Positions 1 through 5,929 of a stretch of 11,730 nt of DNA are shown in pieces. The stretch covers positions 1 through 11,730 of the forward strand of contig SFJB01000046.1 in the NCBI GenBank assembly GCA_004555145.1, given 5' to 3'. How positions within the stretch are numbered: the stretch's first letter is position 1; each line of letters opens with the position of its first letter. Origin of the DNA: Bacteroidales bacterium. Its GTDB lineage: Bacteria; Bacteroidota; Bacteroidia; Bacteroidales; UBA932. The notes under the pieces are model-generated. The model was not told the DNA's origin. It did no database searches and saw only the letters and a program-made list of their open reading frames with translations. A program made the translations under genes and the position numbers.

Positions 1-2
1 CC

Positions 3-860
3 AGATCCCGGATAATGCCGCTTTCCACAGGGCTTCTCGCGTACTATTTCCCTCCCGAGAAGCAGGCCGGCCTGATGGGACTCTCGGCCGCAATGAACCA
101 GTTCGGAGGCGTGGTGGCCACCATGCTCAGCGGTCTTTTGGCAGGCATCAGCTGGAACCTGTCCTTCCTGGTGTATCTGCTCGGTCTCATTGCTGTGGTG
201 ATGGTAATCGCCTTCCTGCCGAACGAGAGTCTGGTAAAAGCCAAGAGCACAGAGAAGGTCGACAGTCTCCCGAAAAGGCTGTGGCACTTCTTCCCTTCCG
301 TGTCCGGAATGCTGCTGGTTATGATTCTCTTCTTTATCTATCCTACCAACTTTGCCCTCACCGCCCGTTCAAATCCGGAAATATCAGCAAATTTCATCAC
401 CCTTCTCATGGTAGGACTTGACTTTGTGGCCTTCCTGGTGGGACTTGCCTTCGGCAAGGTGATGAAACTCACCCCAAAGGCAATGAAGTATATCGGTCCT
501 GTCGGATTCATCTGCGGATACGCCTGCCTCGCAGCGGGAGTTGGCAGGAGCCTGCTCATCATCGGATCCGCTATCATAGGGCTGGCAAATGGCCTGGCAG
601 TACCATACCTCAACACCATAGCATCGATCAAGGGCGGGAAGAACGCAGCCACTACCGTGATGCCGCTGATCTCCGCCGCCCTGTATCTCGGACAGTTCAT
701 ATCACCACTTGTCGTCGGCCCGCTCAGCAGGCTCTTCGATTCGGTTACTGCCCCTTATAAAGTTGGTATTGCAATTGCCCTTGTATATCTCCTGCAGGCT
801 TTCCTTACAAGAAAGCGTCAGGCTCTTCCGCCTGCAGCAGGCAATAAAGACAATCAATAA
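3..860 (+). CDS. MFS transporter, N-terminally cut by window edge
   Basis: About 285 residues of a major facilitator superfamily inner-membrane carrier. The frame is open to the window edge and reads RSRIMPLSTG before the first internal Met (15), so that Met is probably not the start. Eight hydrophobic segments are visible (counting from that Met, about 22-45, 47-69, 93-113, 122-147, 157-175, 177-204, 212-235, 247-264), separated after the second by a charged loop (about 70-90). This fits TM5-12 of a 12-TM protein of about 390-400 residues, with roughly the first four helices missing. Substrate cannot be read from the sequence; the neighbouring mannan genes suggest oligosaccharide import, but this MFS_1-type sequence also resembles drug or sugar efflux carriers, and it does not look like the GPH (MelB-type) symporters often seen in such loci. 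It converges with the esterase gene, overlapping it by 7 bp. Confidence 0.85.
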   Translation, partial: RSRIMPLSTGLLAYYFPPEKQAGLMGLSAAMNQFGGVVATMLSGLLAGISWNLSFLVYLLGLIAVVMVIAFLPNESLVKAKSTEKVDSLPKRLWHFFPSVSGMLLVMILFFIYPTNFALTARSNPEISANFITLLMVGLDFVAFLVGLAFGKVMKLTPKAMKYIGPVGFICGYACLAAGVGRSLLIIGSAIIGLANGLAVPYLNTIASIKGGKNAATTVMPLISAALYLGQFISPLVVGPLSRLFDSVTAPYKVGIAIALVYLLQAFLTRKRQALPPAAGNKDNQ

Positions 861-2293
861 TTCCAGTCGTCGGTCCTGAAAGGGACGAGAGGAAGTTCAT
901 AGACGCTCTTGACATTGCCTATGCAGAAATCCTTGAAGCAATAACGGACAGCCTTAGGATTCTGTACGTCAGGAGACATCACCATAACACTTTTGTCGTT
1001 CTGGTTGATCCAGGCAACTGCAGGATAGAAGACCCTGTCATTTCCGGCAACTTCGAACCCCTCGAGTCCCTTCCAAGGATAGATTCCGTCAGGAGCATCG
1101 TTGAGGAAAATTTCCACAACATTTCCTTCGATCTTGTACTCTTTGTAGGAAGGGTTCCTGTACTTGATGTTCTCGTATCCGTAGGTATTGTTCAGCGCGC
1201 ACCAGGCAAGTCTCTCGCCTACGCCCTGCTTGTTCCTCGGGTGAATCTGGGTATCCTCGTCAGGGTAAACCAGGTCATTGGTGCATACCATTGCCGAGTT
1301 TGGAATCTCATTGCTCAGACGGAACTGCATCTCCCTGAAACGTGCACCCTGCCTTCCGTCGCCTCCATAGCGCCACGGGGCAAGCTCAACCCAGTAAATC
1401 GGGGCCTCCCTGCCCTGGTCCGCGCGCCATATACCCGCCAGGGTCTTGAAGCGCTCCGCGTAGCTGTCTTCCTTGCCCACGTTGCTCTCGCCCTGGTACC
1501 ATATGAAACCCTGGACTGTGTAGTCCCTGATTGGGTAGTACATTGCATTGTACATAATGGTAACGTTGCTGTAATGCCACCAGTTGCCCTCGCGGAGATT
1601 GGTCTCCTTCTCGAAGTCGATGTCCCCGTAGCCGCGGACCGTTTCCTCCGGGAGCCAGCTTTCGACACGGCTGCCGCCCCAGCTGCAGCTGATGATGCCT
1701 ACCGGGATGTCCAGAGTGGCGCAAAGCCTCTCACCGAAATAAGTGGCGGTGGCGCTCCACCACCTTACGGTCTCCGGGCTGCACTGCTGCCAGGAACCCT
1801 TGACCCTGTCCTCGAGATTATGGGAGCCCGTTTTCGGCACGGTTACCATCCTCAGCCCCTTGTTGTATTGCATTGCATCCGCGATGGTGCGGTTGGCGCC
1901 CTCAACCGGGCAGTTCCAGAATCCGTGTATAGGCATTTCCATATTGGACTGTCCGCTGGCGAACCATACTTCGCCTATGAGCACGTCCTTGAGCACCACC
2001 TTCTCTCCGTCAGCGGAAATGGTGACTGTCTGCGGGGTGTAACTTGCTGCCGGGGTGTCGATTTTTGCAATCCACCTTCCGTCTGCAGCTGCGCGAGCGC
2101 TGACTGTTGCGGAACTCCAGGATGCCTTGACCCTAACGCTCGCACCCGGTGTTGCCCAGCCCCAAATGTTGACTTTCGTCTGCTGTTGGAGAACCATATT
2201 GTCTCCGATGATTTCAGGCAGGCTGAGTTTAGCCTGCATCTGTGAGCTCAGGAGCACCAGCCCGAGAGCCAGAAAAATACGCTTCAGTGTCAT
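854..2293 (-). CDS. Exported SGNH/SASA-type carbohydrate acetylesterase (sialate O-acetylesterase family)
   Basis: 479-residue protein of the sialate O-acetylesterase-like (SASA, SGNH hydrolase) family. Residues 1-21 form a Sec signal peptide ending MQA, with no lipobox Cys, so a periplasmic location is likely. An N-terminal beta-rich region (about 22-105, starting LPEIIGDNMVLQQ) precedes the catalytic domain. SGNH blocks are visible: GQSNMEMP (nucleophile Ser116), SWGGSRVESW (Gly206/207), WYQGESN (266-271), and DTQIHP (Asp347, His351) as the likely catalytic Asp/His. Family members remove O-acetyl groups from sugars. In this context the likely substrate is acetylated mannan or manno-oligosaccharide rather than sialic acid; that substrate is inferred from neighbours only. 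It is the second gene of a minus-strand pair, its ATG overlapping the epimerase stop (ATGA), which suggests translational coupling. Its TGA lies inside the 3' end of the convergent MFS gene. Confidence 0.88.
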   Translation of the reverse strand: MTLKRIFLALGLVLLSSQMQAKLSLPEIIGDNMVLQQQTKVNIWGWATPGASVRVKASWSSATVSARAAADGRWIAKIDTPAASYTPQTVTISADGEKVVLKDVLIGEVWFASGQSNMEMPIHGFWNCPVEGANRTIADAMQYNKGLRMVTVPKTGSHNLEDRVKGSWQQCSPETVRWWSATATYFGERLCATLDIPVGIISCSWGGSRVESWLPEETVRGYGDIDFEKETNLREGNWWHYSNVTIMYNAMYYPIRDYTVQGFIWYQGESNVGKEDSYAERFKTLAGIWRADQGREAPIYWVELAPWRYGGDGRQGARFREMQFRLSNEIPNSAMVCTNDLVYPDEDTQIHPRNKQGVGERLAWCALNNTYGYENIKYRNPSYKEYKIEGNVVEIFLNDAPDGIYPWKGLEGFEVAGNDRVFYPAVAWINQNDKSVMVMSPDVQNPKAVRYCFKDFCIGNVKSVYELPLVPFRTDDWNY

Positions 2294-3483
2294 AATATCT
2301 GGATATTAGTTCTTTCTATCAGCTCCATACACATCCTTCCGTTGTGGTAAGGGCATTTCCAGAATCCGGCCTTGTCGTCCTCACGGTTGACGCTGCCGTC
2401 GGATTTGATGCTCCAGAACCACTCCCCCTCTTCCCTGTCCACCAGGCTGTCCTTGATAAATTCCCAGCAGCGCTGCGCCTTCTCCAAAGCCCCGGCGTCT
2501 CCGCTGAGCTGCCACAGATTGAAGAAGCCGACTACGCACTCGGCCTGCACCCACCAGTGCTTGTCCTTGTCTGTATGCCCGTCCTTGCGCTCGTAGAAAA
2601 GGGCGCCGTCACTGTCCAGTCCTTCGGATGCGGCCTTGCAGATCTGAGGGACACGCTCACGCACAGCCGCCAACAGTTCCCCATTGCCAAGCACTAGCGC
2701 CGCCTCGTCCAGGAGCCAGGATGTCTCTATGTCATGGCCGTATGAATGGATGAGGTAAGGGCAGCGCCAGTCATCGGTGAAGAAGAGCCGCAGATGGCCG
2801 TCAGAGCCTAGGATTCTATCGAGGAAGAGCCGTATCAGATTCTCCAGACTTGCCGCGAGGGTCTCATCCTTCCACACGCGATACAGGCCGGTATATGCCT
2901 CGAGTATGTGGAGGTGGGTGTTCATGGTCTTGCGCTCGTTGGCGTCCTTGTCGCTCAAGCGCATATCGCCGATTTCACTCCAGTCCCTGGCGAAAGCTTC
3001 GAAATAGCCGTTGAGGGAGGAATCGAAGCTATGCTCTTCTATGTCGCGAAAGAGGCTTTTCGCCATATCGAGGGCAGTCGCGTCCCCGGTGGCACGGTAA
3101 TACTCCGAAAGACCGTAAATGGTGAAAGCTATGGAATAAATCTGCTTTTTGGTCTCCTTCGGGCTTCCGTCCGGGTTCAGGGACCAATATGTGCCGCCGA
3201 AGTCCTTGTCGTAGAACCTATTGAATATCAGCTCCTTTGCCTGCGTTGCCATATCCAGGTACGAAGCCTCGCCCAGAATGCGGTAGGCGCTGGAATAAGT
3301 CCAGAGTATCCTGGCGCACATAATGCCACCGACTTCAGCATCGGGACAAGCCCTCCCCGTACCGTCGATGCGTCCCAGGAACATCCCATCAGGCAATTTC
3401 ACTTTGTCGATCCAGAACGGAAGGATATTGTTGCGCAATTCGGATTCCGCCTGCTTCGCTAGCATCTTCACACTTTCAGTCAT
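2290..3483 (-). CDS. AGE-family disaccharide 2-epimerase (probable mannobiose/cellobiose 2-epimerase)
   Basis: 397 residues, the usual length for the AGE (N-acylglucosamine 2-epimerase) superfamily (alpha/alpha)6-barrel, with no signal peptide, hence cytoplasmic. Motifs match the cellobiose 2-epimerase branch rather than GlcNAc epimerases: KTMNTHLHILEAY (His190), SYGHDIETSWLL (His250, Glu253), KHWWVQAE (Trp310/311) and FWKCPYHNGR (His380), plus Arg58 near the N-terminus. These correspond to the conserved catalytic His/Glu/Arg and stacking Trp positions of the family. In known Bacteroides mannan pathways such an enzyme converts Man-beta-1,4-Man to Man-beta-1,4-Glc for a GH130 phosphorylase; mannobiose is therefore the likely substrate here, although cellobiose cannot be excluded from sequence. 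It is the first gene of the minus-strand operon, about 20 bp downstream of a good -7 element and coupled to the esterase by ATGA. Confidence 0.9.
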   Translation of the reverse strand: MTESVKMLAKQAESELRNNILPFWIDKVKLPDGMFLGRIDGTGRACPDAEVGGIMCARILWTYSSAYRILGEASYLDMATQAKELIFNRFYDKDFGGTYWSLNPDGSPKETKKQIYSIAFTIYGLSEYYRATGDATALDMAKSLFRDIEEHSFDSSLNGYFEAFARDWSEIGDMRLSDKDANERKTMNTHLHILEAYTGLYRVWKDETLAASLENLIRLFLDRILGSDGHLRLFFTDDWRCPYLIHSYGHDIETSWLLDEAALVLGNGELLAAVRERVPQICKAASEGLDSDGALFYERKDGHTDKDKHWWVQAECVVGFFNLWQLSGDAGALEKAQRCWEFIKDSLVDREEGEWFWSIKSDGSVNREDDKAGFWKCPYHNGRMCMELIERTNIQIL

Positions 3484-3502
3484 ATTTCAACCAGATTATA
3501 CG

Positions 3503-3510
3503 CAAAGATA
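3503..3510 (-). promoter_or_regulatory. Bacteroides-type -7 element for epimerase-esterase operon
   Basis: The minus strand reads TATCTTTG, an exact TAnnTTTG match, 19 bp before the epimerase ATG, implying a leader of only about a dozen bases. No TTTG lies at the usual 19-21 bp upstream; the nearest (minus strand of 3536-3539) is 25 bp away. The weak -33 fits a promoter that depends on an activator. Confidence 0.65.
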
Positions 3511-3555
3511 CTGAAATGTTTCGAGAAGAAAGCTTCAAAAACAAGATGGTACGAT

Positions 3556-3584
3556 TGATACAAAAAATAGTTAAAAATGTATCA
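3556..3584. promoter_or_regulatory. Inverted repeat, candidate operator in divergent promoter region
   Basis: TGATACA (3556-3562) and TGTATCA (3578-3584) form a perfect 7-bp inverted repeat with a 15-bp A/T-rich spacer. It lies between the -7 elements of the divergent epimerase and araC promoters and partly overlaps a 13-mer repeated at the mannanase promoter. A shared operator for the AraC regulator or another factor is plausible; the local AT-richness makes chance possible. Confidence 0.4.
3570..3582 (+). repeat. 13-mer repeat copy 1 (candidate regulator site)
   Basis: GTTAAAAATGTAT, matching 12 of 13 bases with GTTAAAATTGTAT at 4535-4547; extending both to 22 bp (3561-3582 and 4526-4547) gives 17/22. 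This copy ends 19 bp before the araC -7 element and overlaps the right arm of the inverted repeat. Confidence 0.4.
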
Positions 3585-3601
3585 TTTTTGCTATTTATGA
3601 G

Positions 3602-3609
3602 TATATTTG
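3602..3609 (+). promoter_or_regulatory. Bacteroides-type -7 element for araC gene
   Basis: TATATTTG matches TAnnTTTG exactly, 18 bp before the ATG at 3628. A TTTG at 3587-3590 is only 11 bp upstream, too close for a standard -33 box. The element contains an in-frame TTG (3607) that could be mistaken for a start codon. Confidence 0.65.
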
Positions 3610-3627
3610 CATAAACACCACATATCC

Positions 3628-4506
3628 ATGAGTTCCGTATTCACAGAAATAACCAAGCTGTCCGGACAGGACTGTTTCTACATAGTAGAGCGTCACAAGA
3701 GCGAATTCACCTATCCTCTGCACAAGCACAGGGAGTTTGAACTGAACTTCATTGAAAACGGGAAAGGCGTAAGACGTATCGTGGGTGACAGCGTGGAGGA
3801 AATCGGAGACTACGACCTGGTACTGGTAGGAGCCGAAGACCTGGAACACGTGTGGGAGCAAGGAAACTGCCACTCCAACGATATCAGAGAGATAACCGTG
3901 CAGTTCTCCCCCGGGCTCTTCAGCTCTGACATCCTTTCCAAGAACCAGTTCGCATCCATAAGCAGGATGCTCAAAAAGGCGGAACACGGGCTTGCATTCC
4001 CGATGTCAGCAATAATGAAGGTTTACAGCGACCTGGACAAGCTTGCGGCCCAACCTGCCAGTTTCTCCCAGTTCCTGAACTGCCTTCAACTGCTCTACGA
4101 CCTCTCCCTTTGCGACGACGCCAGGGTCCTTGCCTCAAGCTCCTTCGCAAGATCGTCAAGGAACACCGAAAGCCGCAGGGTGCAGAAGGTGAAACAATAC
4201 ATCAACGACCACTACAGCGAGGTCATCAGGCTGTCCGATATGGCATCCCTGGTAGGGATGAGCCCTGCCGCATTCAGCCGTTTCTTCAGGCTCAGGACAG
4301 GGCGCACACTGTCGGATTATATCGTAGACATAAGACTGGGAAATGCCGCCCGCGCCCTGGTAGATACAAGCAGGAACATCTCCGAGATTTGTTACGAATG
4401 CGGCTTCAACAACCTCTCGAATTTCAACCGCACCTTCAAAGCGAAACGTGGCAGCACCCCGAGGGAGTTCAGGGAGATGTACAAGAAACATAAAGTCACA
4501 GTATAG
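3628..4506 (+). CDS. AraC-family transcriptional regulator with N-terminal cupin sensor
   Basis: 292 residues from the ATG at 3628. An in-frame TTG seven codons upstream (3607) is rejected as start because it lies within the -7 promoter element. Residues about 15-95 form a cupin-like ligand-sensing domain (YPLHKHREFELNFIENG around 29-45; DLEHVW at 71-76). Residues about 183-285 form the AraC DNA-binding domain with two helix-turn-helix motifs: 202-225 (LSDMASLVGMSPAAFSRFFR region) and 251-282 (ISEICYECGFNNLSNFNRTF, then the typical GSTPREFR). It is a cytoplasmic one-component regulator that probably senses an imported sugar. It is transcribed divergently from the epimerase operon and sits just before the mannanase-susCD operon, so it probably controls both. 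No membrane-bound hybrid two-component sensor or sigma/anti-sigma pair appears in the window. Confidence 0.9.
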   Translation: MSSVFTEITKLSGQDCFYIVERHKSEFTYPLHKHREFELNFIENGKGVRRIVGDSVEEIGDYDLVLVGAEDLEHVWEQGNCHSNDIREITVQFSPGLFSSDILSKNQFASISRMLKKAEHGLAFPMSAIMKVYSDLDKLAAQPASFSQFLNCLQLLYDLSLCDDARVLASSSFARSSRNTESRRVQKVKQYINDHYSEVIRLSDMASLVGMSPAAFSRFFRLRTGRTLSDYIVDIRLGNAARALVDTSRNISEICYECGFNNLSNFNRTFKAKRGSTPREFREMYKKHKVTV

Positions 4507-4534
4507 ATATTGAGCATGAATTAAGCAATAATCG

Positions 4535-4547
4535 GTTAAAATTGTAT
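4535..4547 (+). repeat. 13-mer repeat copy 2 (candidate regulator site)
   Basis: GTTAAAATTGTAT, 12/13 identical to the copy before araC. It abuts the -33 TTTG of the mannanase promoter, overlapping by one base, as expected for an activator that contacts RNA polymerase. GTTAAA (4535-4540) also pairs with TTTAAC (4551-4556) as a 6-bp inverted repeat around the -33 box. Confidence 0.4.
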
Positions 4548-4578
4548 TTGTTTAACATAGCGCTTTGGCCTAATTTTG
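4547..4578 (+). promoter_or_regulatory. Bacteroides-type promoter for the mannanase-susCD operon
   Basis: TTTG at 4547-4550, then a 20-bp spacer, then TAATTTTG at 4571-4578. Both boxes and the spacing match the Bacteroides sigma-ABfr consensus (TTTG, 19-21 bp, TAnnTTTG). The mannanase ATG follows 24 bp after the -7 box, so the leader is short. It is the best-formed promoter in the window. Confidence 0.75.
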
Positions 4579-4596
4579 CAATCAAATAATAGCGCT
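4558..4596. repeat. Paired TAGCGCT direct repeats flanking the -7 box
   Basis: TAGCGCT occurs at 4558-4564, inside the -33/-7 spacer, and at 4590-4596, in the predicted leader. The 32-bp offset is about three helical turns. Each copy holds the palindrome AGCGCT, in otherwise AT-rich DNA. A repressor or second-regulator site is possible. Confidence 0.35.
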
Positions 4597-4602
4597 ATAA
4601 CA

Positions 4603-5898
4603 ATGAACCGATTAACCACATTATTCTTTCTCTCCATCAGTATGCTTTTGTCCTCCTGCAAAGCGGGACAGGATTTCGCATGCGTTCAGGACGGAAGATT
4701 CAGGAACGTAGAAAGCCCCTACTTCATAGGCACCAATTTCTGGTACGGACCCATACTCGCTTCAGACGGCGAGGGCGGCGACATGGACAGGCTCCAGCGC
4801 GAGCTTGACTACCTCAAATCACTAGGAGTCACCAATTTACGTGTGCTTGTCGGATGCGACGGACAGGAAGGCGTAGCTACACGCATCCAACCTACCCTCC
4901 AGACGGAGGCGGGAGTGTACAACGAAACGCTGCTGCGCGGACTGGACCGTTTCCTTGTGGAGCTGGGCAAGCGGGATATGCAGGCAGTGCTCTTCCTGAA
5001 CAATTCCTGGGAATGGTCGGGAGGATACGGGATGTATCTGGAATGGGCGACCGGGGAAAAAGCCCTCATTCCGGCAGAGGTCGGATATCCGGCGTACATG
5101 GAATGGGCAGGCAGTTTCGTCAGCAACGATAAAGCCAAGGACTTGTTCTACGAGCACGTGAGGGCAATAGTATCCAGGACCAACAGCATCACGGGCAAGG
5201 CATACGCGGACGATAAGGCAATATTCTCCTGGCAGATAGGGAACGAGCCTCGATGCTTCAGCTCCGACCCCAAGGTGCAGGACGATTTCGTGGATTGGAT
5301 GTGGGAGTCAGCCGCGCTCATCAAATCCATCGACAGGAATCATATGGTCTCCAGCGGCAGCGAAGGCAAGTGGGGTTGCGAGGGCAGCATCGAGCTCTTC
5401 GAGAGGATACACAGCTGTCCTGACATAGACTATCTCAACATCCACATCTGGCCGTACAACTGGTCCTGGGTAAAGGAAGACAGCCTGGACAGCAGGCTGG
5501 AAGATGCATTCGGCAACACGGACCAGTATATAAACGAACATATCGAAGTAGCGGAACGTCTCGGAAAACCTATAGTTATAGAGGAGTTCGGCTACCCGAG
5601 AGACGGATTCATTTTCACCAAGGGCAGCCCTACCGTGGGACGCGACGCATATTATAAGCACATCTTCAACAGGGTGCTTGTATCAGCCCGTGAAGGCGGC
5701 CTGGTCGCAGGCTGCAATTTCTGGGCATGGGGCGGTTTCGCCGGCCAGGCGGCAGACCATGTCAACTGGCTCCCGGGCGACGACTACTGCGGAGATCCTG
5801 CTCAGGAGCAGCAGGGTCTGAATTCCGTCTATGCAGGAGACAGCACCACAGAAATCATTTCTGAGACCAATTCACTTCTCAGTGAAATCAGTTTTTAA
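4603..5898 (+). CDS. GH5 (subfamily 7-like) endo-beta-1,4-mannanase, lipoprotein
   Basis: 431 residues from the ATG at 4603. An in-frame TTG at 4576 is rejected because it lies in the -7 box, and starting at 4603 gives a clean lipoprotein signal (MLLSSC, Cys19). The mature protein is therefore membrane-anchored, probably on the outer surface. The GH5 (beta/alpha)8 fold starts at FIGTNFWYG (41-49). Catalytic motifs: conserved Arg80 (TNLRVLVG), WQIGNEP with acid/base Glu215, HIWPYNW (281-287), nucleophile Glu328 in IEEFGYPRDG, and FWAWGG (373-378). These patterns and the C-terminal GDPAQEQQGLNSVY stretch resemble GH5_7 endo-mannanases, which cut internal beta-1,4-mannosidic bonds. It is the first gene of the operon, 31 bp before susC, with no promoter-like element between. 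Subfamily and mannan specificity are inferred from motif likeness; another GH5 activity is possible but less likely. Confidence 0.88.
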   Translation: MNRLTTLFFLSISMLLSSCKAGQDFACVQDGRFRNVESPYFIGTNFWYGPILASDGEGGDMDRLQRELDYLKSLGVTNLRVLVGCDGQEGVATRIQPTLQTEAGVYNETLLRGLDRFLVELGKRDMQAVLFLNNSWEWSGGYGMYLEWATGEKALIPAEVGYPAYMEWAGSFVSNDKAKDLFYEHVRAIVSRTNSITGKAYADDKAIFSWQIGNEPRCFSSDPKVQDDFVDWMWESAALIKSIDRNHMVSSGSEGKWGCEGSIELFERIHSCPDIDYLNIHIWPYNWSWVKEDSLDSRLEDAFGNTDQYINEHIEVAERLGKPIVIEEFGYPRDGFIFTKGSPTVGRDAYYKHIFNRVLVSAREGGLVAGCNFWAWGGFAGQAADHVNWLPGDDYCGDPAQEQQGLNSVYAGDSTTEIISETNSLLSEISF

Positions 5899-5927
5899 AC
5901 CATTAAATATTAACTAAAAAACCATTA
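5897..5927 (+). repeat. Direct repeat AAACCATTA in mannanase-susC gap
   Basis: AAACCATTA occurs at 5897-5905 and 5919-5927, 22 bp apart, filling most of the 31-bp gap before susC. No TAnnTTTG is present in the gap. It may affect susC translation or mRNA processing, or be chance in A/T-rich DNA. Confidence 0.25.
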
Positions 5928-5929
5928 CA

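Noticed and set aside
830..842. Small hairpin GCCTG-CAG-CAGGC near the MFS stop as a terminator
   Set aside because: Stem of only five pairs, no T-run after it, and it lies within coding sequence before the stop codon.
1241..2245. Long 334-codon open frame on + strand opposite the esterase gene
   Set aside because: It begins with GTG, is rich in Ala/Pro/Leu/Val/Cys with no recognisable motif, and lies fully antisense to a gene with a clear signal peptide and SGNH motifs; it is a composition shadow.
854..2293. Esterase as part of a sialic acid pathway
   Set aside because: No sialidase, sialic acid lyase or ManNAc gene in the window; the AGE-family neighbour carries cellobiose/mannobiose epimerase motifs, not those of a GlcNAc epimerase.
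3587..3590. TTTG as -33 box for the araC promoter
   Set aside because: Only 11 bp from the -7 box, against the usual 19-21 bp.
4507..4534. Possible intrinsic terminator after the araC gene
   Set aside because: No GC-rich stem and no T-tract; only AT-rich spacer sequence is seen before the next promoter.
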